Positions 7,129 through 15,115 of a stretch of DNA of 36,036 bases are shown one piece after another. The DNA is from JAWOGN01 sp046496815. Lineage in GTDB: Bacteria; Desulfobacterota; DSM-4660; Desulfatiglandales; Desulfatiglandaceae. How positions within the stretch are numbered: the first letter of the stretch is position 1; every line of letters begins with the position of its first letter. Under the pieces are notes generated by a model. That model saw only the letters and a list, made by a program, of their open reading frames with translations. It was not told where the DNA came from and did no database searches. The stretch spans positions 1-36,036 of the forward strand of contig JAWOGN010000386.1 of assembly GCA_046496815.1 (NCBI GenBank), written 5' to 3'. Both the position numbers and the translations under genes were made by a program.

Positions 7129-8547
7129 CTATCTGACGTGTCTTTTTCGATAGTCTTCGATTGTGCGTTTCCATCCCCCGGGAACATCTTCCTCTTTCCA
7201 GAAAATGTAGGGGTTGCTCCGCGGTTCTTTGACCATTTGCGGCATTGCGGGTAATCCGATGACCTCCAGAAATTTCGGCACACCCCACCGCTGGATGAGC
7301 TCACCCAGGCGCTCGCGGTTCTTGCCCTCTTCCATCCACCAATCCCATACCTTTTCAATAAGTTCCTTTACATTGTCGTAAGGATGTTCCACCTTCATGA
7401 ACGGCACGGTCAAAAGGGACATCTGGGCTCCCTCTAGGATGGGGGCCTTGGCGCCAAAAAGAATGCTTACACCGGTATCTTCTCCCGGCCGCAGGGCCTG
7501 GGGCATGACATTGATGCAATGCATGCACCGCGTGCACTCTTTGTCGTCGATCATGAGCTTGCCGTCTTCCATCCACATGCACTGGGTGGGACAAAGATTG
7601 ATGACTTCTTTATCGATATCGAACTTGCCCCAATCTTTTCCCGCATGCGCGCCGCCGTTGGGGGCGATTTCTCCGCCGATGTATGCCTGCACGGCCTTCT
7701 GATCAATACGGATATTGTCTTTCCAGGTGCCGATGAAAGACATGTCTGCGCGAGCAATGGAAGCCACGCAGCAGTTGGGACACCCGTCGAACTTGAATTT
7801 GAATTTGTACGGGAAAGCGGGACGGTGCAATTCATCCTGATAGAAGTGGGTCAACTCGTAACACATGGCCTGGGTATCATAGCAGGACCACTCACAACGG
7901 GCCTTACCGATGCAACAGGAAGGGGTGCGCAGATTCGATCCGGAACCTCCCAGATCTTGCTGAAGCACATGGCCCAACTCGTAAAAAATAGGCTCTAACT
8001 GTTCAGTGAATGTCCCAAGGAAAATGATGTCCCCGGTAGACCCGTGAAAATTCATCAACCCGCTTCCTCTGTATTCCCATAGGTCGCAAATACTCCTCAG
8101 GTAGTCCGAGCTGTAGAACTTACTCGCCGGTTGATTGACCCGGAGGGTATGAAAGTGCGCAATGGAGGGATATTTCGCGGGAAGATCCGAGTACCTTCCG
8201 ATGACACCGCCGCCGTAACCGAACACCCCGACGATGCCGCCATGTTTCCAGTGCGTTTCCCCATCTTTGAATGAGTCTTCGAGCTGCCCCAGCAAATCAT
8301 CCACGACATCTCTTTCAATCATCATCCGATCATCGGCAAGTTTTTTTCGATGCAGCGCTTCTCTTTTTGCATCCGCCACAAAACTCGGCCATGGACCTTT
8401 TTCCAGCTCATCACACATGGGAATGTCATGTTTAATTTTGAAATTTTTCAGCTCCTCTTCCGTATAGTTATTCAGTTCTTCATCGGAATAGATTCTGAGT
8501 TCATCGTACTTTAACTCTTTTTGTTCCTCTCTTGGTTCGAAAGCCAT
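7129..8547 (-). CDS. dsrA: Dissimilatory sulfite reductase subunit alpha
   Basis: A 472-residue protein. It contains THWKHGGIVGVFGYGGGVIG, FHGSTGDIIFLGT, LGGSGSNLRTPS and the cluster ligands Cys212/Cys218 (CCIGKARC) and Cys256/Cys260 (GCPNCC). The ferredoxin domain has CPTQC and CTRCMHC (Cys319, 338, 341, 344). The C-terminus NPYIFWKEEDVPGGW is typical. Compared with my recollection of Desulfovibrio vulgaris DsrA, the N-terminus before GPWPSF is about 33 residues longer and acidic, and two extra cysteines (211, 259) lie next to the ligands. AAGGAGG precedes the ATG. It is the first gene of dsrABD, driven by a promoter about 220 bases upstream. Confidence 0.97.
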   Translation of the reverse strand: MAFEPREEQKELKYDELRIYSDEELNNYTEEELKNFKIKHDIPMCDELEKGPWPSFVADAKREALHRKKLADDRMMIERDVVDDLLGQLEDSFKDGETHWKHGGIVGVFGYGGGVIGRYSDLPAKYPSIAHFHTLRVNQPASKFYSSDYLRSICDLWEYRGSGLMNFHGSTGDIIFLGTFTEQLEPIFYELGHVLQQDLGGSGSNLRTPSCCIGKARCEWSCYDTQAMCYELTHFYQDELHRPAFPYKFKFKFDGCPNCCVASIARADMSFIGTWKDNIRIDQKAVQAYIGGEIAPNGGAHAGKDWGKFDIDKEVINLCPTQCMWMEDGKLMIDDKECTRCMHCINVMPQALRPGEDTGVSILFGAKAPILEGAQMSLLTVPFMKVEHPYDNVKELIEKVWDWWMEEGKNRERLGELIQRWGVPKFLEVIGLPAMPQMVKEPRSNPYIFWKEEDVPGGWKRTIEDYRKRHVR

Positions 8548-8775
8548 TATGTATGCCTCCTTCGCTGACTGTGTTTAAACTTTAAGGAGTAAGTCCCCAT
8601 ATTGAATAATATTACGCTCACCTCCTCCCTCAAGAAAATCTCAACGCCATAACACGATGCATGCAAATATCTTGAAGCGCATGTCCGCCCTTTATCCGTC
8701 ACTCGGGGAAAAGCATTTCCTTCAAGTACTTGTGAATATTGGAACTAGTTAATTTTTCAAATAGTTAACGCGTCT

Positions 8776-8805
8776 CTTATACGCAGAATCCCCAAGTGTT
8801 GTCAA
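8776..8805 (-). promoter_or_regulatory. Promoter of dsrABD
   Basis: Minus strand: TTGACA (8805-8800), 18-base spacer, TATAAG (8781-8776). The start would be near 8769, leaving a leader of about 220 bases before dsrA. An AGTTAA-type direct repeat (AGTTAATTTTTCAAATAGTTAAC) lies just downstream and could be an operator, but this is only a guess. Confidence 0.6.
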
Positions 8806-8829
8806 TAAAAAAAGCATCATATTTTCTGA

Positions 8830-8860
8830 TTGACAATATTATCAACCCATGGTCCTAATT
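8830..8860 (+). promoter_or_regulatory. Probable promoter of dsrN
   Basis: Plus strand: perfect -35 TTGACA (8830-8835) with a weak -10 around 8853-8860 (CCTAAT or CTAATT). The dsrABD and dsrN -35 boxes stand back to back about 24 bases apart, forming the inverted repeat TTGTCAAT/ATTGACAA. Confidence 0.45.
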
Positions 8861-8915
8861 TCCATTTGAGCAGCCTGAAAAGTCCGCTCGGAGAACATGG
8901 GGTTGCTAACGCAAA

Positions 8916-10325
8916 ATGCACACAACACAGCCACGAATTATTATCGCTGCACTGAAGGGAGGGTCCGGCAAAACCATTTTCTCGTTGGGGCTTCTCGCCG
9001 CCTGGCGGGATCAGGGCCTTCAGGTCGCTCCGTTCAAAAAGGGACCCGATTTTATTGACGCCGGGTGGCTCACCTGTGCTGCGGGTCGACCATGCCATAA
9101 TCTGGACTCGTTTATGATGGACAAAGACCAGATTCTTCGCTCCTTTTTCGCCAATTCAAATCAGGCGGATGTCTCTGTCATAGAAGGGAACCGGGGTCTT
9201 TTTGACGGCTTGGATATAGAAGGGCGCTGCAGCACGGCGGAGTTGGCCAAATGCCTGAATGCACCGGTCATTCTCATCGTGGATGTAACCATGGCCACCC
9301 GGACCGTTGCTGCGGTCGTTAAGGGGTGTCAAATCTTCGATCCAGGGTTGAACATTGCCGGTGTCATCTTAAACAGGGTTGCCGGATTCAGGCAGGAAGC
9401 GCTGATCACGAAAAGCATTGAAAGATATTGTGGCATAGATGTGGTCGGCACGGTTCCCAAACTGAAGGAAAACTGTTTTCCGGAAAGGCACATGGGGCTT
9501 GTTCCCCACCAGGAACGAAATCATGCGGAAAAGGCGGTAATTTGGACCAAACGCAATGTTCAGAAGCATCTCCAACTGGATCGCATCCTGAAAATCGCAA
9601 AAGATGTGGAACCCATCGGCGCCCGTTTTCAGCATCATGAACTTGTTCCGATTTCCCAAGTCAAAAACGATTCACCTCGGATCGGTTTCATACGGGACAA
9701 TGCTTTCTGGTTCTATTATCCGGAAAACTTAGATCAGCTGAAGCGCATGGGGGCTGATTTAATTCAAATCAACTCAATTTCACAGAAGGCGTTACCTCCA
9801 TTGGATGCCCTTTACATCGGCGGTGGGTTTCCCGAGGTCCAAGCGAAAGCATTATCGGATAATCAGGCTTTCCGTAGCTCTCTGAAAAACGAAATCGATA
9901 AAGGCCTACCTGTTTACGCCGAGTGTGGGGGGTTCATGTACATGGGGGAAAACCTTTTACTGGACGGCAAAACCTACCCCATGGTCGGGGCGGTCCCCGT
10001 TGACTTCGTTCTTCAAAACAAACCCCACGGACATGGGTATACCATCATGGAGGTGGTTCGACCCAACCCCTATTACCCGATCGGAGAAATCTTGAAGGGC
10101 CATGAATTTCATTATTCCAAAGCAATTCTTACAAAAAAAGGGCAGACGGAATTTCTCTTCAAAGTGAGCCGTGGCCGCGGTGTCGACGGACGGCGAGACG
10201 GCATATGCCGCAAAAATCTTCTGGCGACTTACACCCATTTGCACGCAGCGGGGTGTCCGCTATGGGCCAAAAGCCTTTTCAGGGCCACACAAAATTATAA
10301 AAACACAATGAACGGTAGTAAATAA
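8916..10325 (+). CDS. dsrN: CbiA/CobB-family amidotransferase, probable siroheme amidase DsrN
   Basis: A 469-residue two-domain protein. The N-terminal dethiobiotin-synthetase-like ATPase has the P-loop ALKGGSGKT (12-20) and KKGPDFIDAGWL. The C-terminal class I glutaminase domain has YIGGGFPE, the nucleophile elbow YAECGGFMYMG (Cys337) and the catalytic-His region ATYTHLHA (His443). CbiA/CobB enzymes convert cobyrinate to its a,c-diamide using glutamine and ATP. The copy next to dsr genes, DsrN, is thought to amidate siroheme, giving the siroamide of Dsr. Its position, divergent from dsrABD and before dsrC, supports that reading over cobalamin synthesis, as no other cobalamin gene is present. 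The ribosome site is weak. Confidence 0.88.
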   Translation: MHTTQPRIIIAALKGGSGKTIFSLGLLAAWRDQGLQVAPFKKGPDFIDAGWLTCAAGRPCHNLDSFMMDKDQILRSFFANSNQADVSVIEGNRGLFDGLDIEGRCSTAELAKCLNAPVILIVDVTMATRTVAAVVKGCQIFDPGLNIAGVILNRVAGFRQEALITKSIERYCGIDVVGTVPKLKENCFPERHMGLVPHQERNHAEKAVIWTKRNVQKHLQLDRILKIAKDVEPIGARFQHHELVPISQVKNDSPRIGFIRDNAFWFYYPENLDQLKRMGADLIQINSISQKALPPLDALYIGGGFPEVQAKALSDNQAFRSSLKNEIDKGLPVYAECGGFMYMGENLLLDGKTYPMVGAVPVDFVLQNKPHGHGYTIMEVVRPNPYYPIGEILKGHEFHYSKAILTKKGQTEFLFKVSRGRGVDGRRDGICRKNLLATYTHLHAAGCPLWAKSLFRATQNYKNTMNGSK

Positions 10326-10354
10326 AATGCATTTATAAAGTGCGAAAAGAACAG

Positions 10355-10383
10355 TTGACAATTTTAGAAACGATAACTATAAG
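10355..10383 (+). promoter_or_regulatory. Promoter of dsrC
   Basis: TTGACA (10355-10360), 17-base spacer, TATAAG (10378-10383). This near-consensus sigma-70 promoter lies in the 137-base gap between dsrN and dsrC and suggests separate strong transcription of dsrC. Confidence 0.7.
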
Positions 10384-10462
10384 AACCATATTTCTCAATT
10401 TAAGTCAGTCACCCAACTGAAATGTTTGAATAAAGACATCTTAAACAAGGAGGGTATGTGTT

Positions 10463-10780
10463 ATGCCAAGTGTAGAGTTTGAAGGAAAAACTTTCAACGT
10501 TGATGAAGATGGTTTCATTGACGACTTCAACAACTGGAATGAGGCTTGGGTTCAGCACGTGAAACAAACGGAAGGCATTGAGGAACTCACCGATGAGCAC
10601 TGGAAGGTCATCAATGTCCTCCAGGACTATTACAAAAAGAACGGAATTGCCCCCATGGTGAGGATTCTCTCCAAGGTTACGGGTTTCAAATTGAAATACA
10701 TTTACGAACTATTTCCATCCGGACCGGGAAAGGGCGCCTGTAAAATGGCGGGACTGCCAAAGCCCACTGGGTGTGTATAA
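10463..10780 (+). CDS. dsrC: Sulfur carrier protein DsrC
   Basis: A 105-residue protein of the DsrC/TusE family: it starts MPSVEFEGKTFNVDEDGFI and contains HWKVINVLQDYY and the C-terminal arm. The two functional cysteines are both present, Cys93 (KGACKM) and Cys104 (second to last), spaced 11 apart as in true DsrC; TusE-like proteins keep only the last one. DsrC takes sulfur from DsrAB as a trisulfide between these cysteines, which the membrane complex DsrMKJOP then reduces. AAGGAGGGT precedes the ATG. It has its own promoter and terminator, which fits its usual high expression. Confidence 0.97.
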   Translation: MPSVEFEGKTFNVDEDGFIDDFNNWNEAWVQHVKQTEGIEELTDEHWKVINVLQDYYKKNGIAPMVRILSKVTGFKLKYIYELFPSGPGKGACKMAGLPKPTGCV

Positions 10781-10825
10781 TTCCAGGAATTTCTCGTTCT
10801 CCAGAAAAACCGAACCGAACCTATG

Positions 10826-10872
10826 GGGTGCAAAAGATGCTATTGGGGGGATCTTTTGCGCCCTTTTCTTTT
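10826..10872 (+). terminator. Rho-independent terminator of dsrC
   Basis: 13-bp stem GGGTGCAAAAGAT (10826-10838) with ATCTTTTGCGCCC (10851-10863), containing one G-U pair, followed by TTTTCTTTT. It lies 45 bases after the dsrC stop. Confidence 0.85.
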
Positions 10873-10965
10873 CCGGTTGGCCCCAAGTGTCGACCGCGCT
10901 TCCGTTTCCAGTTCGTCAACGGTGAATCCGCCTCAAATTCGCGGGTCGGCGGCACTTGGAGCTTG

Positions 10966-11787
10966 CTAGATCTCAACAATTTTCTTGTATAATTTGGGTC
11001 GCCGCCGTGGAATAAAATATTTCATCCGGTGTTCCCGTGTGCTCCGAAGTACCGCCGCCTTTAGGTCCGCAAGAAGAATCCGCTCCGCATCTCCGGTATA
11101 TTGGGCCAAAACCTGTCCATCCGGCCCCAGCACAAGGGAAACGCCCGGAAAGGAAAAACCCTCGGCCGTATCCCCCACCTGATTACATGCCACGACAAAG
11201 ACGCCGTTATCGAAGGCCCTGCTCGGCAGATGTCTCAGCCAGCTTTGCGACTTGCCTTCCGGGTCTCCTCGTGGGGACGCATGAGGAAAAAAAAGAATGT
11301 CGGCGCCCTGGAGGGCCAGCACAGTGCTAATCTCCGGAAAATGCGCTTCATAACAAAGCGCCACGCCAAATGTTGTATTTCCGAAAGGATAGGCCTTGAT
11401 CTCCTGACCCCTCTGATAACGGTCCTTTTCGGCCGGCGAGAGGTGCGTTTTACGGTATCGGCCGATAACACCTTCAGGTCCGACGATTACCTGGGTGATC
11501 CACGGTCTCCTCCCAGGACAAAGCTCAATCATTCCGGCAATGATAATCAGGCCTGTTTCTTTGGCCACGTGGAGCAATCGTTCCGGCGCCGTTTCCGGAT
11601 CTGCCCCGACATAGGCCTTTTCGGGATGTTCCAAAACGTACCCCGTCACGGATAGCTCCGGAAAACAGACGATCTGTGCACCCGCTCTTGCGGCTTGGAA
11701 AACAAACGATCGAATGCGGTCAAGATTCCTATTCACCTGCCCCGGTTCGGAATTCATGCAAACCGCCGCAACCCTCATGTCCTCCAT
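10966..11787 (-). CDS. Carbon-nitrogen hydrolase (nitrilase superfamily)
   Basis: A 273-residue protein with the complete Glu-Lys-Cys triad of the nitrilase superfamily: FPELSVTGY (Glu44), YRKTHLSP (Lys113) and ALCYEAHFPE (Cys145). Members hydrolyse amides or nitriles, for example omega-amides, carbamoyl compounds or agmatine-type substrates; this one cannot be assigned. Possible starts are GTG 11796, ATG 11787 and ATG 11778. The first overlaps the leuB stop as GTGA, so translation is likely coupled. It is the last gene of the leucine operon direction, but a role in branched-chain metabolism is inference only. No clear terminator follows. Confidence 0.82.
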   Translation of the reverse strand: MEDMRVAAVCMNSEPGQVNRNLDRIRSFVFQAARAGAQIVCFPELSVTGYVLEHPEKAYVGADPETAPERLLHVAKETGLIIIAGMIELCPGRRPWITQVIVGPEGVIGRYRKTHLSPAEKDRYQRGQEIKAYPFGNTTFGVALCYEAHFPEISTVLALQGADILFFPHASPRGDPEGKSQSWLRHLPSRAFDNGVFVVACNQVGDTAEGFSFPGVSLVLGPDGQVLAQYTGDAERILLADLKAAVLRSTREHRMKYFIPRRRPKLYKKIVEI

Positions 11788-11792
11788 TTTTC

Positions 11793-12872
11793 TCACCCGG
11801 ACTCGGGGTTGTCCCGGATGTAGCCGACCACCCGGTCGCCAACCTCACGCGTGCCGAGGCCCATTCGCCCGGCCTCCATGCTCACAAGATCATTCCTCAC
11901 AACCTCCTTGATGGCGCTAAGGAGAATATCCGCCCCACGGAACTCTCCAAGATGCTCCAACATCATTTGGGCTGCACAAATTGCCGCCAACGGATTGATC
12001 CGGTTCAGCCCGGCATATTTTGGGGCCGAGCCTCCGATCGGTTCAAACATGGCGGCACCTTCGGGATTAATATTGGCCCCCGCTGCGATACCAAGCCCTC
12101 CTTGGATCACCGCCCCGATGTCGGTGATAATATCTCCAAACATGTTGTTCGTCACCACCACATCAAAACGCTCCGGATTTTTAATCATCCACATGCACAG
12201 CGCGTCAACGTGCTGATAATCAATCTGAATGTCCCGATACTCCGAATGGAGTTCATGAAACACCCGGTACCAAAGATCAGATTCGTAGACCAGCACATTG
12301 TTTTTTGCGCAAAGCGTCAGGTGCTTGCCTCTATTTCTTCTTCTGCAGGTTTCATAGGCATACCGAACACAACGCTCCACCCCTTTTCGCGTCGTGATTG
12401 ATTCCTGTGTGGCAATTTCATCAGGGGTTCCCTTTTTGAAAAACCCGCCGCCGCCCGCGTATATCCCTTCCGTGTTCTCCCGCACCACCACAAAATCGAT
12501 GTCTTTGGGGCCCTTAGACCGAAGGGGTGTCGCCACGCCCGGAAACAGCACCACAGGCCGGAGGTTTACATACAGGTCCAGTTCAAAGCGCAACTTGAGA
12601 AGGATTTCTTTTTCCAAAATGCCCGGTTTGACATCCGGATGACCGATCGCGCCTAAAAAGATGGAATCCACACCGCCAAGCTGCGCCAAAACTCCTTCAG
12701 GCAAAAGGATCCCTTTTTTAAGGTACGGATCTCCTCCCAAGTCGAATTCCTTGAATTTGAAATCAATACTGCATCTCTCCGAAACCGCTTGAAGGGCCTT
12801 CACCCCTTCTCTCACGACCTCAGGCCCGATACCATCACCCGGTATCACCGCAATCGCGTATGTCTTTGACAT
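11793..12872 (-). CDS. leuB: 3-isopropylmalate dehydrogenase
   Basis: A 359-residue protein of the isopropylmalate/isocitrate dehydrogenase family. It starts with AVIPGDGIGPEVV and has LRFELDLYVNLRPV (substrate arginines), VVVRENTEGIYAGGGG, the metal-binding GDIITDIGA and the NAD-site GGSAPKYAG. It oxidises and decarboxylates 3-isopropylmalate in leucine synthesis, and probably 3-methylmalate in the citramalate route to isoleucine, given cimA in the same operon. Tartrate dehydrogenase-like activity cannot be excluded by sequence alone, but the neighbours favour LeuB. It overlaps the nitrilase gene by a few bases if the GTG start is used. Confidence 0.93.
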   Translation of the reverse strand: MSKTYAIAVIPGDGIGPEVVREGVKALQAVSERCSIDFKFKEFDLGGDPYLKKGILLPEGVLAQLGGVDSIFLGAIGHPDVKPGILEKEILLKLRFELDLYVNLRPVVLFPGVATPLRSKGPKDIDFVVVRENTEGIYAGGGGFFKKGTPDEIATQESITTRKGVERCVRYAYETCRRRNRGKHLTLCAKNNVLVYESDLWYRVFHELHSEYRDIQIDYQHVDALCMWMIKNPERFDVVVTNNMFGDIITDIGAVIQGGLGIAAGANINPEGAAMFEPIGGSAPKYAGLNRINPLAAICAAQMMLEHLGEFRGADILLSAIKEVVRNDLVSMEAGRMGLGTREVGDRVVGYIRDNPESG

Positions 12873-12968
12873 CGTGTTTCCCGGCCCCCCTTTTCAATGG
12901 AGTGACGAATTTCAAATAACTTACGTTATTTTCGGTTACAGTGCCGCAGCGCGGCATCCAGTAGCTTT

Positions 12969-13469
12969 TTACGAGGTCGCCAGTCTTTTCTTCATAACAT
13001 ATTCCACAAGTCCTCCCGCATGAATAATCTCCCGCATGAACTCAGGAATTGGATTTGCATAACACCGTTTCGAACGATTCAGATCCGACAGCTCCCCTGA
13101 ACTCAAATCCACCGAGACTCGGTCGCCGTCCGAAAACACCTCGAAGGCCGCTTCCGACTCCAGGATGGGCAAGCCGATGTTGAAGGCATTCCTGTAGAAT
13201 ATTCTTGCAAAACTCTTGGCGATTACACACGAGACCCCTTTCGCCTTGATGGCGATGGGCGCATGCTCGCGAGAGGATCCGCACCCAAAATTCGATCCGG
13301 CGACGATGATATCTCCCTTTTTCGCCGCTTCGACGAATTGCGGCCGCTCGTCCTCCATACAGTGTTTCGCCAGTTCCTCCGGATCGCTGACATTCAGATA
13401 CCTGGCAGCGATGATGGCGTCCGTATCAATATTGGAGCCGAACTTCCATACCCGTCCCTCTATGATCAT
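12969..13469 (-). CDS. leuD: 3-isopropylmalate dehydratase small subunit
   Basis: A 166-residue protein, the short (homoaconitase-like) form. It has GRVWKFGSNIDTDAIIAARYL and the swivelling-domain active-site loop GSNFGCGSSREHAPIA, then AKSFARIFYRNAFNIGLP. LeuD pairs with LeuC to isomerise 2- to 3-isopropylmalate, and likely citramalate to 3-methylmalate here. It starts 20 bases after leuC ends, with AAGGGATC as ribosome site, so the two subunits are made together. Confidence 0.95.
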   Translation of the reverse strand: MIIEGRVWKFGSNIDTDAIIAARYLNVSDPEELAKHCMEDERPQFVEAAKKGDIIVAGSNFGCGSSREHAPIAIKAKGVSCVIAKSFARIFYRNAFNIGLPILESEAAFEVFSDGDRVSVDLSSGELSDLNRSKRCYANPIPEFMREIIHAGGLVEYVMKKRLATS

Positions 13470-13489
13470 TTAGCCGATCCCTTCTTTTT

Positions 13490-14761
13490 TCAATCCCTCA
13501 GATCCAGTTCTTCCGGACTCCCTATCCTGCCCAAAACCGCCGATGCAGCCCCCACGGCCGGACTCGAAAGATACACTTCGCTTTCAGGATGCCCCATCCG
13601 GCCGATGAAATTCCGGTTGGTTGTGGAAAGCGCCCTTTCACCCCGGGCCAAAACCCCCAAATGCCCGCCCAGGCAGGGTCCGCAACAGGGCGGACCGATG
13701 ACCGCCCCCGCGTCCAGCAACGTCTCAATAATTCCCTCCTGAACGGCCTGTTTGTAAGTCAGGGCGGAACCCGGAATGACGATAAGCCGGGTACCGCCGG
13801 CGACGGAATGACCTTTTATTATGCCCGCCGCGATCCTAAGGTCTTCAATCCGTCCATTCGTGCATGATCCGATGAAAACCTGATCCAACCTGACTGTTCC
13901 GACATGCGACACCGGTTGAACATGATCCGGGGAATGGGGCAACGCAACCTGCGGCTCAATCCGATCTGCACGGATGTCGACGACTTTTTCATATTGCGCC
14001 GCCGCATCGCTTCGCCGGTAGCGTCCCTTTTTTTCGGCCCGCGCTTCGACATAGGCTCGCGTAACGTCATCCGGCGCGAAGATACCATTTTTCGCCCCTG
14101 CCTCAACAGCCATGTTGGCCATAGTCAATCGCTGATCCATTGAAAGCTTTCTCAGCGTTTCGCCTGAAAACTCCAGCGATTTGTAGACGGCGCCTTCGAC
14201 GCCCAAGAGGCCCAATGTATGCAGAATCAGATCCTTTCCTCCCACCCATGGCCGAAGGTTCCCTTCGTACACCAGTTTTATGGTCGGCGGCACCTTGAGC
14301 CAGATCCGTCCTGTAGCCATAATGACACCCAGATCGGTGCTACCCACACCCGTGGAAAAGGCCCCCAAGGCACCGTAGGTGCAGGTATGACTATCCGCAC
14401 CGATAACCACATCCCCCGGCAGCACCAGCCCCTTCTCCGGGAGGATTACATGTTCGATGCCTGAGTCACCGGGCTCAAAGCAGTGTTTGATGCGGTGTAG
14501 TCGGGCAAATTCCATCATCAGTTTGGTCTGCTGAGCCGATGCAATATCTTTGTTCGGGACAAAATGATCCGCCACCAGTGCGATTTTATCCGGATCAAAT
14601 ACCTGTTTCACACCCAGAGATTCAAATACCCGAATGGCAAGCGGGGCGGTAATGTCGTTTGCCAAAGCGAGGTCGACGTTTACCTGAAGCAATTCTCCAG
14701 GGTTCACGGAGTCTTTTCCCGCGTGTGCGGCGAGAATTTTTTCTGTAAGAGTCATTGGCAT
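13490..14761 (-). CDS. leuC: 3-isopropylmalate dehydratase large subunit
   Basis: A 423-residue protein, matching the short LeuC/HACN-type subunits (about 420 residues) and not the 466-residue enterobacterial type. It contains GADSHTCTYGALGAFSTGVG, and the 4Fe-4S ligands in FIGSCTNGR and GPPCCGPCLGG. With LeuD it forms the aconitase-like hydro-lyase of leucine synthesis. The start is ATG 14761 or 14755. It is followed closely by leuD; 354 non-coding bases separate it from leuA. Confidence 0.95.
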   Translation of the reverse strand: MPMTLTEKILAAHAGKDSVNPGELLQVNVDLALANDITAPLAIRVFESLGVKQVFDPDKIALVADHFVPNKDIASAQQTKLMMEFARLHRIKHCFEPGDSGIEHVILPEKGLVLPGDVVIGADSHTCTYGALGAFSTGVGSTDLGVIMATGRIWLKVPPTIKLVYEGNLRPWVGGKDLILHTLGLLGVEGAVYKSLEFSGETLRKLSMDQRLTMANMAVEAGAKNGIFAPDDVTRAYVEARAEKKGRYRRSDAAAQYEKVVDIRADRIEPQVALPHSPDHVQPVSHVGTVRLDQVFIGSCTNGRIEDLRIAAGIIKGHSVAGGTRLIVIPGSALTYKQAVQEGIIETLLDAGAVIGPPCCGPCLGGHLGVLARGERALSTTNRNFIGRMGHPESEVYLSSPAVGAASAVLGRIGSPEELDLRD

Positions 14762-15115
14762 CGTAAATGCTTTCTATTATTAAATCTACAATTCGATTGA
14801 TCGGTTCGGTACCTTGATTGGTAACCGTTCACGGGTTCAAAGGTTCAGGGGTTCAAGGTTCAATTTTCGTCCACGGAGTGCATTTGGGTTACGTAATTAT
14901 GAGAAAATCGTCAGCTTTGTCAGGCCGAATCCAAAATTTGGAACTAAATTGACAATTACTTGGGAAAATGAGAATTTTTAACGACGATTTCAAGTCCTCA
15001 ATCCTCTCTTTGTCCTTAACCCTGAATCCCGATTTCATCGGGAAACCCTGAACCTGTGAAAGCTTACCTTGATTGTTTATCTGCGTCACTATCCGGGGCA
15101 TCCGCCGGGTAATTC
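14762..15115. other. Gap inside the leu operon with short repeats
   Basis: No credible gene; a 70-codon reading at 14889-15101 has no ribosome site or recognisable features. Two things stand out: five copies of a GGTTCA-like unit at 14826-14862, starting every 7-8 bases, and a 7-bp hairpin TCCCGAT/ATCGGGA at 15027-15043. No T run follows the hairpin, so it is probably not a terminator. Confidence 0.55.
14826..14862. repeat. Short tandem GGTTCA repeats
   Basis: Five units (CGTTCA then four GGTTCA) start at 14826, 14834, 14842, 14850 and 14857. The near 8-base period suggests slippage; function unknown. Confidence 0.6.

Noticed and set aside
7519..7998. 159-codon plus-strand reading frame
   Set aside because: Antisense to dsrA, which has all ligand motifs.
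10883..10959. Inverted repeat CCAAGTG/CACTTGG after the leu operon as a terminator
   Set aside because: The arms are only 7 bp with a long spacer and no T run on the minus strand.
11101..11655. 184-codon plus-strand reading frame
   Set aside because: It is antisense to the nitrilase gene, whose catalytic triad is clear, and has no recognisable features.
13263..13742. 159-codon plus-strand reading frame
   Set aside because: It lies opposite leuC/leuD and has a shadow-like composition; both real genes are well supported.
15027..15043. Hairpin TCCCGAT/ATCGGGA as a terminator inside the leu operon
   Set aside because: The stem is short and no T run follows on the minus strand; a similar short hairpin occurs inside the MITE-like element, so it may be a common sequence.
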